Below, piece by piece: positions 45,801 to 55,200 of a DNA stretch of 64,000 nt. Made by a program: the position numbers and the translations under genes. The stretch is from contig UQZX01000014.1 in NCBI GenBank assembly GCA_900545525.1, positions 16,174-80,173 on the forward strand, read 5' to 3'. This stretch comes from an uncultured Prevotella sp. (GTDB taxonomy: Bacteria; Bacteroidota; Bacteroidia; Bacteroidales; Bacteroidaceae). Each line of letters begins with the position of its first letter. Position 1 is the stretch's first letter. The notes under the pieces are model-generated. The model was given only the letters and a program-made list of their open reading frames with translations. It had not been told where the DNA came from and did not search any database.

Positions 45801-46048
45801 GGCAGCGACAAACTGAACTTTCCGTCCAAATCCGTGACGGCGGCAATCTGTGTGCCTTTCACGACAACGGTCACACCGATCATCGGTTCGCCCGTCTCGT
45901 CAACCACTTGTCCTGTGATTTTGTTCGACTGGTTTACGCCTTGCGTAATGGCAGCATTACCGCCAAAAGCCTGTGCGGGGCTGAATGCCCAGCAGGCAAG
46001 CCCGAGGAGGGTAAGCGCCAAAGTCGAAAATCTTGCATTCTTCTTCAT
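42845..46048 (-). CDS. SusC/RagA-family TonB-dependent transporter (module A)
   Basis: This 1067-residue protein has a signal peptide of about 27 residues (MKKNARFSTLALTLLGLACW). The regulatory-like domain is ITGQVVDETGEPMIGVTVVV, the junction is VDEVVVIGYGTQKKRDLTG, the plug ends near GSAGANGVIIVTTKQGQ, and the barrel ends in KTIVFGINASF. It imports a glycan with the SusD that follows. Its first 24 codons and about 85 bases of leader are identical at the DNA level to the SusC at 52267, and the same coding segment recurs in the SusC at the right edge. The body differs, so substrates probably differ. Confidence 0.96.
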   Translation of the reverse strand: MKKNARFSTLALTLLGLACWAFSPAQAFGGNAAITQGVNQSNKITGQVVDETGEPMIGVTVVVKGTQIAAVTDLDGKFSLSLPAGKNMIEFSYIGYENMTLKAGNGMKVTMKPESNAVDEVVVIGYGTQKKRDLTGAISSVKADEIKQAPVMNAMEGLQGRISGLDITRSSGQAGSSPEILLRGNRSLNASSAPLFVIDGIAGGDIDDINPNDIESIDVLKDASSTAIYGSAGANGVIIVTTKQGQTGRIQVDFNGYLGINAFPQYPETYSGEAWINYLREGFAAREGRDPEDLSELFNAAGLSEGAVQAYNDNKWINWRDEILNTGMQQNYSVSLRGGSESVKGYMSMGYQQEKGLYKNDQMNQITFRAGTTFKMNNMVSVGFQSTLTYRDQDKRNSRLSKSLNYLPLGDVYNEDGSLKQRPIDDMDSYINIMADDQPNAYKNNVKRTTLNIAPFIEIKPLKGLTFKSLLNANLSHSRTGLWDGLDTFMKLSGSSDNKRIASYNQSNYWNYTWQNILTYGLDLGNHSITLTGITEYQRSKTEGLIGTNEQFEFDGFLWYNLKGGLIPQVESSYKETAKMSYALRGAWNYMGKYLFSASIRWDGASQLYDKWCAFPAFSAGWRISEENFMKGTRSWLDNLKLRVGYGVTGNANISPYVTSTAVTTSDGAINLGTGRLQTYILAQNVANNSLTWEKSYNWNYGLDIAVLNNRIDASIEYYSTDTKGVLYNRPLPTALGLYNAKATYYKMSNIARIKNKGVEVTINTRNIDTKNFKWNSTLTYAKNKEQLKEINLGNNVSAESLIALNLFMGQPVNTIYGYKKLGIWQLGEEDRAACFGSVPGDVHLATPDLTWDPEYTYTREETVKNEAGESVTVTKTYNGAYYKEGEDGEREYFMRGHTYAVSANDKMILGHKTPDWTLGFSNQFIYKNFDLSIMCSMRWGQMIDGELLSYVDNKNQPTCYNYWTVNNPTNDYPRHEFGASITGAQKEALRYVDGSFFKIKNITLGYTLPKSVLQKVKMSKFRVYATIQNPFIWSKSDVLDKMDPENNASDKFPLYKTIVFGINASF

Positions 46049-46133
46049 TAGTAAATAGATTTTATTATTAAAAAACTTGTTGTATCGCCGGGGGCCGGGG
46101 GATGGGCGGCGTGTAACTTATCGTGCCCATTAA
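46049..46133 (-). promoter_or_regulatory. Conserved GC-rich leader shared with another SusC gene
   Basis: This leader upstream of the SusC start is identical to 55450-55534. With the adjoining coding part it makes about 159 identical bases (45975-46133 and 55376-55534). It contains an unusually GC-rich block, CGCCGGGGGCCGGGGGATGG, with CGCCG / CGGCG arms, in otherwise AT-rich surroundings. A role in translation control or recombination is possible. No TAnnTTTG promoter was found upstream. Confidence 0.6.
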
Positions 46134-46187
46134 GGACAGAAATGTTATTAAAAAACAGAGGAAACGGATTTTCAATAAATAAAACGG

Positions 46188-46236
46188 CACAGGACTGACA
46201 CCAGTTGGTGTAACACCAACTGGTGTCAGTCCTGTG
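46188..46236. repeat. Perfect 23-bp palindrome with a 3-base loop
   Basis: Arms 46188-46210 and 46214-46236 pair without mismatch. They contain CACCAGTTGGTG and CACCAACTGGTG, which are themselves nearly self-complementary. It lies between a SusC and an ATPase transcribed away from each other, so it is not at a 3' end. It could be an operator, a bidirectional transcription barrier or a mobile-element remnant. The gap 46049-46358 has no gene. Confidence 0.85.
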
Positions 46237-46308
46237 TATCTGTATTATCCATTAATTACTAATATCTTATAGAAATATACACCTTGTACACAAATTGGTG
46301 TGATACAT

Positions 46309-46339
46309 TTTGGAATATAATATATTATCCGTATATTTG
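46309..46339 (+). promoter_or_regulatory. Promoter of ATPase 1
   Basis: TTTG (46309-46312) and TATATTTG (46332-46339) are 19 bases apart, an exact consensus. The start codon is 20 bases downstream of the -7 element, so the leader is very short. This fixes the start at 46359. Confidence 0.8.
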
Positions 46340-46358
46340 CAGTGTAAAACATCACGTT

Positions 46359-47486
46359 ATGAGCAAACCTTTTATATATGGAATGTCGGTGGAAGGCGAA
46401 AACTTTACTGACCGTAACTTAGAGACTCAACGTCTGAAACTCAATTTCGAAAACGGAATAAATTCCATATTGATATCACCGCGCCGTATGGGAAAGACAT
46501 CATTGGTGAAGAAAGTGATATATGAAATGGACAATCCTAAGATTGTTGTGGTATATATGGACATATATAAGTGCCGTACAGAATATGAGTTTTATGAAAA
46601 GTTCGCATCGTCCGTGATACAGGCAACTGCCACACGAATGGAACAGATGTTGGAATTGGCAAAGGAATTTGTCATGAGTATCACACCGAAAATTACTTAC
46701 AGTCCAGAACCCGGTTCCAGCTTCTCCTTGTCGTTAGGCATAAGCAAACAAGGAAACAGTCCTGAAGAAATTCTTAATCTTCCCGAGCGGATAGCCGCGA
46801 AACATAATATAAACATAGTAGTCTGCATAGACGAGTTTCAGCAGATAGGCGAGTTTGCAGATTCTATCACCGTTCAGAAGACAATACGCAGCGTGTGGCA
46901 ACACCAGCGCCTGACCTCATATTGTCTTTTTGGCAGCAAGAAACATCTCATGTCCGAAATGTTCTACAGCCGCAACCTTCCTTTCTATCAGTTCGGAGAC
47001 ATGTTTTTCCTAAAAAAGATTGAAACTAAAGATTGGGTGCCGTTTATCATCGAAAGGTTTAGAAGCTCCGGCAAGTATATATCTGCCGAACTTGCAGAAA
47101 AGATATGTACAACAGTTGATAATTATTCGGCATACGTTCAGCAACTGGCATGGAATGTTCTTGCCATGTCCGGCGATTTTGTAGACGAGACTTCATTCGC
47201 CAACGGGCTTGAAGCAACCTTGGCTCAGGTCATGCCGCTGTTTGTAGAACAGACTAACGGACTCACGACATATCAGCTGAATTTTATAAGGGCGATATGC
47301 AATGGCTTCCACCGTGACTTCTCCAAGAAAGAAGTTACATCGTTATATAATTTCGGTACACGTTCAAATCTCCCCAAGATACAGTCGGCACTCATCGAAC
47401 GCGAGATTATAGACAGGGATACAGACAATACATATTTTCTTGCGGATCCTCTCTTTGAGATATGGTTCAAGCGTGAGATGATGTAG
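46359..47486 (+). CDS. AAA-type ATPase (ATPase 1) with a winged-helix-like C-terminus
   Basis: The 375-residue product starts MSKPFIYGMSVEGENFTDRN. It has a Walker A of the form SPRRMGKTS (40-48), where serine replaces the first glycine as is usual in this family, and a Walker B VVCIDEF (Asp158, Glu159). The C-terminal part (about 300-370) looks like a winged helix (SLYNFGTRSNLPKIQSALIE) and ends AEPLF-like: FLADPLFEIWFKREMM. Proteins of this group are common in Bacteroidota and Archaea; their cellular role is not established. It is a single gene pointing away from SusC of module A. The longer in-frame start lies upstream of the promoter and is rejected. Confidence 0.85.
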   Translation: MSKPFIYGMSVEGENFTDRNLETQRLKLNFENGINSILISPRRMGKTSLVKKVIYEMDNPKIVVVYMDIYKCRTEYEFYEKFASSVIQATATRMEQMLELAKEFVMSITPKITYSPEPGSSFSLSLGISKQGNSPEEILNLPERIAAKHNINIVVCIDEFQQIGEFADSITVQKTIRSVWQHQRLTSYCLFGSKKHLMSEMFYSRNLPFYQFGDMFFLKKIETKDWVPFIIERFRSSGKYISAELAEKICTTVDNYSAYVQQLAWNVLAMSGDFVDETSFANGLEATLAQVMPLFVEQTNGLTTYQLNFIRAICNGFHRDFSKKEVTSLYNFGTRSNLPKIQSALIEREIIDRDTDNTYFLADPLFEIWFKREMM

Positions 47487-47520
47487 ACAGGCATTCTTCT
47501 GTCAAAGTATATAAGATTAA

Positions 47521-48819
47521 CTAAAAGAACATTGTCATATATAAAGGATAATAAGCCACTCCGTCTTTTTTCATCACATTGAACTTGCTCAGAACCATTG
47601 CCCTTTCTATTCTGTCATGAAAAGAATTCATTGCGGCATCGAGTGAGGCGTGCCTCATATAGTCATTGCCCGACTTTACTTCTATCACCGATATACCTTG
47701 GTTCTCTTGAAAAACGAAATCAAGTTCCTGCTTGCTTTTACGGTCATAGTAGTTGAGAGCCACGCCTTTCCTTACAAGTTCGCAAGCGACATAATTTTCT
47801 GTCAGTGCCCCTTCATTTATATTAATGTCACCATTAAGCACATGAAATTGCATTTGGGGCAGGCAGAGACTGCACAATAACCCTGTGTCAAGCATGAACA
47901 ATTTATAAAGATTACGTTTCTCCCCAAATGCAAACGGTAACTCAAATGTCTTGGTGTTGTACGAAAAATATGCCACACCTGCATCCGCGAGCCATTGTGT
48001 GGCATCGCCATATTTACGTTGCGATGCTCCTTTTTCTATGTCGGCAAGCACAAAACGCTTGTCTTCCTTGCTTAGCTGTAGTGGAATGGCATCAAAGACA
48101 AGCCTTGCCAGCTGCCTGTCACTTCCTGCATATTTAGAAATGTCGTCCCTGTAACTGGTTATAATGTCTTTCTGTATCTGCAGTGTCTCCGACAAATCCT
48201 TGTTGCCTGTAAATGTCGCTACAGCTTCCGGCATACCTCCTACAACCATATACTGGCGGAATTTATCCATTATTCTTTCGTGAAGGAAATCAGCTACAGG
48301 TGTAACAGACACATAGTTTGCATGCAACTGGCTTATTACATCGTCTGATATCCCCGATGCCCATAGAAATTCCTCAAAGTCTAAGGGATACATATCTATA
48401 CGATGTTCAAAACCAACTGGATATGATGACACGTCACGATAGTTTATGCCGAGCAGCGAACCGGATTCTATATAGTCGTAACTGCCGTCTTCTACCAGAA
48501 ACTTTATGGCTGTACGTGCATCAGGACAACTCTGTATTTCATCAAAGAATATAAGTGTCTCACCTTTTGTAAAAGGTCCGTATCCCATTGCCGACAGGTT
48601 CAGAATAATAGTCCCGGTATCTTTGTTCCCGGCAAATGCCTGTTTTGCCAAGGGTGTTTTCTCAAAGTTTATTTCAACGAAATGCCTGTAATGTTTATTT
48701 CCAAAGTCTCTTATCGTAGTCGTCTTGCCTACTTGTCGTGCACCTTGTATAAGAAGGGCTTTCTTGTCCTTCCTGTCCTTCCACTTAGTCAACTCATTAT
48801 AAATCTTACGTTTAAGCAT
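47521..48819 (-). CDS. AAA ATPase with DUF4143-type C-terminus (ATPase 2)
   Basis: The 432-residue product starts MLKRKIYNELTKWKDRKDKK. It has Walker A GARQVGKTT (26-34) and Walker B IFFDEIQ (Asp93, Glu94). The C-terminal DUF4143 region (about 200-400) ends with a PD-(D/E)XK-like pattern: TENYVACELV, then ELDFVF and VIEVKSG. The family is widespread and often carried on variable islands; its function is not known. The start at 48819 is preferred because longer starts encode repeats (MEKSC) that overlap the -7 element and phased direct repeats. It converges with ATPase 1, 34 bases apart. Confidence 0.88.
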   Translation of the reverse strand: MLKRKIYNELTKWKDRKDKKALLIQGARQVGKTTTIRDFGNKHYRHFVEINFEKTPLAKQAFAGNKDTGTIILNLSAMGYGPFTKGETLIFFDEIQSCPDARTAIKFLVEDGSYDYIESGSLLGINYRDVSSYPVGFEHRIDMYPLDFEEFLWASGISDDVISQLHANYVSVTPVADFLHERIMDKFRQYMVVGGMPEAVATFTGNKDLSETLQIQKDIITSYRDDISKYAGSDRQLARLVFDAIPLQLSKEDKRFVLADIEKGASQRKYGDATQWLADAGVAYFSYNTKTFELPFAFGEKRNLYKLFMLDTGLLCSLCLPQMQFHVLNGDININEGALTENYVACELVRKGVALNYYDRKSKQELDFVFQENQGISVIEVKSGNDYMRHASLDAAMNSFHDRIERAMVLSKFNVMKKDGVAYYPLYMTMFF

Positions 48820-48825
48820 AAGCTT

Positions 48826-48906
48826 GCAACTTTTTTCCATCAATGACATTGCAAATATACAACTTTTTTCCACGTTTAAGATGTATTATTTGCAACTTTT
48901 TTCCAA
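48826..48906 (-). promoter_or_regulatory. Three phased direct repeats across the ATPase 2 promoter
   Basis: CAACTTTTTTCCA occurs at 48827, 48860 and 48893, exactly 33 bp apart. Between the first two the minus strand reads TATATTTG (plus 48852-48859), a -7 element. The spacing, three helical turns, and the overlap with the promoter suggest a repressor site, perhaps for self-control by the ATPase. Confidence 0.65.
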
Positions 48907-48972
48907 TTTGTCTTAATATAAGCATAACCTTTTTACTTGTATACAGTCTTTATTCCTGAATAACAAACAATG

Positions 48973-49052
48973 AAATGTGGTAAAATGCAACTTTTAACAG
49001 TTTAAAATGTGGTAAAATGCAGAAAATGCGGTTTTAAAATGCAGTAAAATGC
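48973..49052. repeat. AAATGTGGTAAAATGCA direct repeats
   Basis: AAATGTGGTAAAATGCA occurs twice, about 32 bp apart (from 48973 and from about 49005), followed by degenerate copies (AAATGCGG, AAATGCAGTAAAATGCAA) to 49052. They extend the phased repeat array upstream of ATPase 2. The gap 48820-49141 has no gene: it holds these repeats, the ATPase 2 promoter and the terminator at 49077. Confidence 0.65.
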
Positions 49053-49076
49053 AAATTTCACTTGCGGATAAATAAA

Positions 49077-49109
49077 ATCGGATGCACTCCGAGATGAAGT
49101 GCATCCGAT
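49077..49109 (-). terminator. Terminator after the module B secreted protein
   Basis: ATCGGATGCACT (49077-49088) pairs with AGTGCATCCGAT (49098-49109). Nearly the same hairpin and flanks occur after the module C secreted protein at 57058. Confidence 0.85.
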
Positions 49110-49141
49110 AAATGTTATCAGAAATATATCAGTTTATACGA

Positions 49142-50014
49142 TTATTTCTTGATGAATTTCCTGCCGTCCTGTATGTAAAGACCGTTTGCAAGAGCTTCCT
49201 TGTCTGTACCTACATAGCGACCGTCGATAGAATAAATCTTGTTGTCTGCAACCTTTTCTACCTTATTTACAATATTGTCAATGCCGGTTGTAGTACCGAA
49301 TGTTCCATAATTATCTGCAATTGTCGGACAATAACCAATTCCATAAAGTTCAACAGAGTTGTTGTCAGAAGCGAATATATAATACGTATGTCCGCCTTCT
49401 ACACCGAATTGAACGCAATGTGTCTGAATGTTATCGTCAGGACAGCGTGATGCGCTCTGAAGAACCATGTGTCCCTCACCGCTGTTTGAAGTATGGTCGA
49501 TTACATATATTGCACAAGAGTTGCCGCCACGATTGAAGTTAAGTGTTACACGACCATTTGTTGAATATTCAGCAGCACCTTCTGCCGGATTGGGTATCGT
49601 AAGTGTGATAACACCCTGTGTAAATGAATATTCAACACCTGCATTGCTGTAAGAACCAGTACGGAGAAGAGTATTGTTCTCAAGACCCTCAAAGAAGTTG
49701 AGCTGCTGGTCTGCACTTAAACCGCTACGACCAGCCTGGCTACCCATCAAAATCTTTGCAGCATACGCCTTGCCAGAATACTTGCCGTTACCGCTCGTTG
49801 CAAGACAACCTTTTTCTATTTCTGCCTTAACACCGTCCTTGTCAAATAACACGTAGTTATCTGGAAGACGATAGCCAATTCCCCAATAGTCCTGATAGCC
49901 CTGTGCCACACCATCAGCTGGTGAAGGCAGCTGTGCTGCCGTCCATTCCACGTGCTGTGCAAAAGCGCCTGCTGAAGCAAACGCGAGTGCTACTAATGTA
50001 AAAAACTTTTTCAT
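49142..50014 (-). CDS. Secreted protein of unknown function with sorting-type tail (module B)
   Basis: The 290-residue protein has a signal peptide (MKKFFTLVALAFASAGAFAQ). The body (about 20-235) is predicted beta-rich and resembles jelly-roll carbohydrate-binding proteins (VTLNFNRGGNSCAIYVIDH, YYIFASDNNSVELYGIGY). It ends IYSIDGRYV...GLYIQDGRKFIKK, the Por-type tail. Its position after SusC and SusD suggests a surface glycan-binding protein, but I recognise no family. Unlike its module A and C counterparts it has a single domain. Confidence 0.8.
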   Translation of the reverse strand: MKKFFTLVALAFASAGAFAQHVEWTAAQLPSPADGVAQGYQDYWGIGYRLPDNYVLFDKDGVKAEIEKGCLATSGNGKYSGKAYAAKILMGSQAGRSGLSADQQLNFFEGLENNTLLRTGSYSNAGVEYSFTQGVITLTIPNPAEGAAEYSTNGRVTLNFNRGGNSCAIYVIDHTSNSGEGHMVLQSASRCPDDNIQTHCVQFGVEGGHTYYIFASDNNSVELYGIGYCPTIADNYGTFGTTTGIDNIVNKVEKVADNKIYSIDGRYVGTDKEALANGLYIQDGRKFIKK

Positions 50015-50124
50015 AGATTTTTGTTTTAAATGAATTAATAAAATTAATTTGCTTTAGTTTATACTTTATTTAGGAAACGAATAAGTTTAATAATGGGCTT
50101 GTGCAAAATTCTACTATTATTAGA

Positions 50125-50200
50125 GACATATTCTTGTATCTGTCCGTTTGGACATATTGATATTCTGTATATATTTGTCGGACAAATACAAGAATATGTC
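50125..50200. repeat. 22-bp inverted repeat between SusD and the secreted protein gene
   Basis: Arms 50125-50146 and 50179-50200 (starting GACATATTCTTGTAT) pair with one mismatch around a 32-base loop. The outer end, TGTCCCTAC, recurs at 20757 and 58881, which hints at a dispersed repeat. Confidence 0.65.
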
Positions 50201-50250
50201 CCTACTCTTAGATGTAATATAGATTTTTTAGCACACCCTCATGTATTAAT

Positions 50251-52248
50251 TTAGTATCCCTTTCCTGCTGTATATCCGTAACCGTTGTCTCCAAATTCCT
50301 CCTTATTACTTATTTGGTCAAGGAATTCCTGAGGTATAGGACGGCAATAATGTATATCCTCCTTAAAGGCAGCAAAAGCTTTTTTGTTATACATCTGCAG
50401 TGCATTCTTCATAAGACCGCCTGCACGATGACGCTTCAGCACAGCCCAACGCATGTGTTCGCCTACAAACTCACGTGCATATTCATCAAGGATATCCTGT
50501 TCCGTAACATTGCCTATTGCCGGAGCCGTAGAACCGGCACGTACAGCTCTGTCGTGCAACGGCTTTATATACTTGGCAGCGTCACCCGTATTCAGCATCA
50601 CGCTTGCCTCTGCGGCAATCATATAGATTTCAGCGGCACGCATTATAAAGATGTCACCATTGCGTGAAGGACGCCTGTCATTAGACAGCTGGCGTGTGGC
50701 ACCGTCATAAAGGGCATTATGCTTTATGAGCATTGGGAACAGATGATAGGCCTGAGAAACATACGCAGCCATGCCACGGTCTGTATAGGATCCTGTCTTG
50801 TAATTTCCGTCTGCATCGAACAACTCGCTGATATTCATAGTAAAACAACGGTACTTGGACTTTTCCTCATTGGTAAGGTCTTTTTTCGAGAGGTATATGC
50901 GGATGCGGTCCTCATCCTGTGCCAACGGCATATCCACCACAAAGGCATTCTTTGTAGGTACTATCTTGCCTGTTCCGCCTTTCTCATAAATTCCTTCGGC
51001 ATACGTCTGTGTACCACCGGGACGGTCTGTCGTTGCCAATGCTACGTATGGATAGAGCTTCTGACCATTAAGACTGTTGTCCAATCCCATTGCTCTACAA
51101 TCTGTTGAAGAAAGGGTTTTAGTCTGACGTGCAAAAGTATATGCCACGCCGGTAGGATGAGTATACTGTCCAAAAGCTGTAAGGAAACTGTTTTCATAAC
51201 GCTTGTCCCAATCACCGAACACATCAATGGCATGTTTTGTGGGTGCCATGATTTCTGTTGTTCCAAATATACCGAGATATTGGTTTTCTCCGGATTGTAT
51301 ATTATATACACGCGTCAGGTTGTTGGGGTTGCAATATGTTAATCCTCCAAGCGTGTTCGTATGGTTTGCATACGTACCTGCCATACCAGCATCTGCATTT
51401 GTTGCATCAAGACCGGATGCTGTAAACAGAGCCTCACGGTTGTTACGGTTGTTATCCTGTGCCCACAGGTCGGAAACATCCGGATAGAGATACATGCCGT
51501 AAGTTGAAGCATTGATTATCATGTCGTCTGCAACGTCCTTGGCACACTGCCAGTAGCTCTTGCCGTCTTCTTCCAGTCCCTCGCCGGCACCCTGTGCGTA
51601 TGCACGGGCAAGCAGTCCGAGAGCCGTTTTCTTGGTTACACGTGCATAGTTGCCGCCATGAGGTTCAACGCCAAGCACTCTTGAAGCCTCTTTCAGGTCT
51701 GTAACAATAGAGGTATAAACCTCTTGCATAGAGTTTCGTACAGGTCTGTTGTTAGTCTCTCCCACTTCATTGGTACACAATGGTATCGGACCGAAATATG
51801 TGGCGAGCGTAAGGTGCATGAAGGCACGTATGACTTTTGCCTCAGCCTTAAGCACCTCTATATCGTCAGCCTTCTCGCCCGAAGCGGCAGGAGTGTTGTT
51901 TATGACAGTATTGCATGTGGCGATTACAGAGTATGCCTGCTGCCATGCTTTTTTCGGTTCAGAGCGGGCAACTCCCAATCCGTCGTAATAGAAAGTTTCT
52001 TTGGAATATTCCTTGCCCGAGGAGTTAAGCCAAAGGTCGGTTCCGCATTCAGACAGGAAGTAGAAGTCCTGCTTTGAATAAAGCTCGTGGTATAATGTTG
52101 AATAGCATTGAGCCTGAAGACCTTCCCATGTTGCATAGTTCTCTATCGTTGCACTGCCTCCCGTAGGGTTATACTCGTCAAGCTCGCACGACGTAAAGCC
52201 GGTTGCAATGAAAAGTCCGGCAGCCATATATAACAAATTCTTTTTCAT
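50251..52248 (-). CDS. SusD/RagB-family surface glycan-binding lipoprotein (module B)
   Basis: The 665-residue product starts MKKNLLYMAAGLFIATGFTS, with the lipobox cysteine at residue 21. SusD features are VIRAFMHLTLATYFGPIPLC and the end YAREFVGEHMRWAVLKRHR, IPQEFLDQISNKEEFGDNGY. The start is 18 bases after the SusC stop. It is the partner of the SusC at 52267. Closest in the window are the SusDs of modules A and C, judged from the shared C-terminal motif. Confidence 0.95.
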   Translation of the reverse strand: MKKNLLYMAAGLFIATGFTSCELDEYNPTGGSATIENYATWEGLQAQCYSTLYHELYSKQDFYFLSECGTDLWLNSSGKEYSKETFYYDGLGVARSEPKKAWQQAYSVIATCNTVINNTPAASGEKADDIEVLKAEAKVIRAFMHLTLATYFGPIPLCTNEVGETNNRPVRNSMQEVYTSIVTDLKEASRVLGVEPHGGNYARVTKKTALGLLARAYAQGAGEGLEEDGKSYWQCAKDVADDMIINASTYGMYLYPDVSDLWAQDNNRNNREALFTASGLDATNADAGMAGTYANHTNTLGGLTYCNPNNLTRVYNIQSGENQYLGIFGTTEIMAPTKHAIDVFGDWDKRYENSFLTAFGQYTHPTGVAYTFARQTKTLSSTDCRAMGLDNSLNGQKLYPYVALATTDRPGGTQTYAEGIYEKGGTGKIVPTKNAFVVDMPLAQDEDRIRIYLSKKDLTNEEKSKYRCFTMNISELFDADGNYKTGSYTDRGMAAYVSQAYHLFPMLIKHNALYDGATRQLSNDRRPSRNGDIFIMRAAEIYMIAAEASVMLNTGDAAKYIKPLHDRAVRAGSTAPAIGNVTEQDILDEYAREFVGEHMRWAVLKRHRAGGLMKNALQMYNKKAFAAFKEDIHYCRPIPQEFLDQISNKEEFGDNGYGYTAGKGY

Positions 52249-52266
52249 GTCGTTTTTCTTTAGTTG

Positions 52267-55200
52267 TTAGAATGTAACGTTTATACCGAACACCATTTGC
52301 TTTGTAAGCGGGTAGTCGAGTGAACCTGCCATTTCGGGGTCATAGTCTTTGAGCAGGTCGCTCTTTGCAAATACAAACGGGTTGGTTATAGTTCCGTAGA
52401 CACGGATATTCTCTATACCGATCTTCTTAAGAACCTTCTTAGGCAATGTATAGCCGAGAGTTATGTTCTTTACTTTCCAGAACGAGCCGTCAACATAGTT
52501 CAGTCCGCTGTAACCATCGTAGTTTATGATGGTTTTCTGCGAGTTCAGTGCAGGGAAATAGTGGTTGGCATTTCCAGTCTCTTCCGTCCAATAGTCGAAA
52601 TATGTAGGGAAGTTTCCGCTTACATTAGGACTGAAACGTCCGAGCATACTGTAGTTTATCATCTGTCCGTAACGCCAATAGAGATATATTGAGAGATCGA
52701 AGCCTTTGAATGTGAATGTGTTCTTCCATCCCATAGTCCAGTCCGGCTGCTGATGTCCCAATACCTGTCGTGCCTGTGTTGCGTCGTATGGATTTGTCGC
52801 ATCATAGACAATTTCCTCTCCGTTAGCGTTCACTCCTGTATAATATATGTTGCCTTCATCACCTACGTGCCGTGTAAGTCCCTGACAGTTTATCTTCAGG
52901 TCACCTGGCTCGGCATTGAAGATTTTAGCCTCTTCTGCCTCAGAGAGTTTCCATGTGCCGTTGAGCTTATATCCGTAGAACGAATTTATAGGTTCACCTT
53001 CTTTTAATATCTTGTCACCATTTATATACTGGTCCGTTCCATCCTCTGCCGAGAAGCTTGTCAGTTTCTCAGAGTTCTTTGTAAACGTCAGGTTTGTTGT
53101 CCAGGAGAAGTCTCCCTCTTTCTTTGCCACGAACGGGCGGCCAGTAACGGCAAGTTCAAATCCGCGGTTCTCCGACTCACAAATATTTGTTGTTGTCTTA
53201 TATTGTGCACCTGAGTTGAAACCTCCGTTTGTCACAGGTACGTTAGCCGTCCATATAATGTCTTTTGTCTTCGTTATATAATAGTCTGCGGTAACGTCGA
53301 TACGTCCGTTCAGGAACGATGCGTCGAGACCAATGTTGGTATTATACGATTTTTCCCAGCCAAGCCGCGGGTCTACGATTTCCTGCGGATAATTATATGA
53401 AAGAAGGGTCTGGTTGCCAAGAATCATATACGACTGGTTGAGTACGGTTGCTGTCTGGTATTCGGCAATTGAAGCCGTACCTGTAACACCCCAGCCGAAG
53501 CGTATCTTCAGGTTGTCAAGCCAGTCTTTGGTATTTTCCATAAACTTCTCGTCAGAAATGCGCCAGCCGAGAGAAAAAGCGGGGAATGTATCCCAGCGGT
53601 TACCTTCGGCAAGGCGTGAAGAACCGTCATGGCGAACGGATACAGAAGCAAGATATCTGCCCTCATACGAATAATTGATACGTCCTACAAAGCCCAAGCC
53701 TTTTGACATAACGTAAGAAGAACCTACCTTCGGGTTGCTTCCTGTTCCGAGATTATGCCACAGATAGCTGTTGTCAGTGAGGCTTGAATTTTCTGCGGAT
53801 GTATATTCACGGCGGTTATGGTTCCACGATGTTACACCTGTAACGGTAAAGTCGTGCTTGTCCGCAATCTTGAAGTTATAGGTAAGAATGTTTTCCCATT
53901 TATAATTATAGGTGTTATAATTTTCCACAGATGCCATAACGCTGGCTGCCGTTGTCACACCGTCGGCATTGGCATCACTGCTATAATAGTTGTATCCGCC
54001 GATACCGTTAAACCTGTTGTTCTTGCGGAATGCCAGCGACAGGCTCAGGCGGCTCTCAAATGTAAGACCCTTCAGCGGATTAATGCGGATATAGGGGTTA
54101 AGATAAATGTTTGTGTTCTGAGAGTTGTTGCGGTAGTTTCCCTTATTGTTCAGCAACAGGCTCACGGTGTTTACATCGTCCACCACCGGGAACGGGTTAA
54201 CGTTGCCGTCTTCATCGTAAAGGGAACCTATAGGGCGTGTTATAAGTGCATTCTCGAGCTTGGCGTATGCAGAGTTCTTGTATGTAAAGCTTCCCTGCAT
54301 GTTTACTCCGATAGTGGTAATTTTGTTTATCTCATGGTCTATCTTCAAGTTTGTAGAATAAACCTTGTAATTGTCGTTTTCATACTGTCCGTCCTCTCCC
54401 GAGAAGTTAAGAGACATATATGCCTTTGTCTTTTCCGTACCGCCACTTATGGAGAGTGAGTAGTTCTGCGTCACACCGGTCTTGAGCAATGCGTCAGCCC
54501 AGTTAATGCTCTGTCCGGCAAGATATGCATCATATACGGCTGGATTAAACACATTCTCATCTCCTGTATACGTGCCTCCTGCAATCTGTGCCTGCTTGCG
54601 CATGTTGAAGAAACCTGTACTGTTGTACACATCAGGAACCGTAGACCAACCGTTTATGCCCACGTATGCGTTCAGGTTCACCTTTGTGCGCCCAGCCTTA
54701 CCGCTCTTTGTTGTAACGATTATGATACCGTTGGCACCTGCAGAACCGTAAACAGCTGTTGAGGCAGCATCCTTCAGCACCTCGATACTCTCAATGTCAT
54801 TGGCATTAAGCGTTGTGAGGCTTCCGGGCAGACCGTCGACAAGTACCAAAGGCTCGTCGTTGCCGTCCTCTGCCGCCATAAGCGAGCGCGTACCGCGCAA
54901 CTTCATACTTGCACTTGCACCAGCCTGTCCTGACGAACGCGTGATGTCAAGACCTGCAACTTTTCCCTGCAATGCCTCAACCGGGTTAGGCATAGGCGAA
55001 ATGGTTATGTCTTCTGCCTTTACAGATGACACGGCACCGGTAAGGTCGCGCTTCTTCTGAGTACCGTAACCTATTACGACAACCTCGTCAAGCCCTGTGT
55101 TGTCCGGCTGCATCTTGACATTAGTTGCCTTTCCAGCCACAGCTGTTATTGTTGCCGTCTTGTAGCCGATATACGAAAGTTCCAGTTCAGCCTTACTGTT

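Noticed and set aside
46284..46358. Longer N-terminus for ATPase 1
   Set aside because: The extension covers the -33 and -7 promoter elements; the start at 46359 fits the promoter better.
48820..48873. Longer N-terminus for ATPase 2 (MEKSCIF start)
   Set aside because: The codons coincide with the phased repeats and the -7 element, so they are probably not transcribed.
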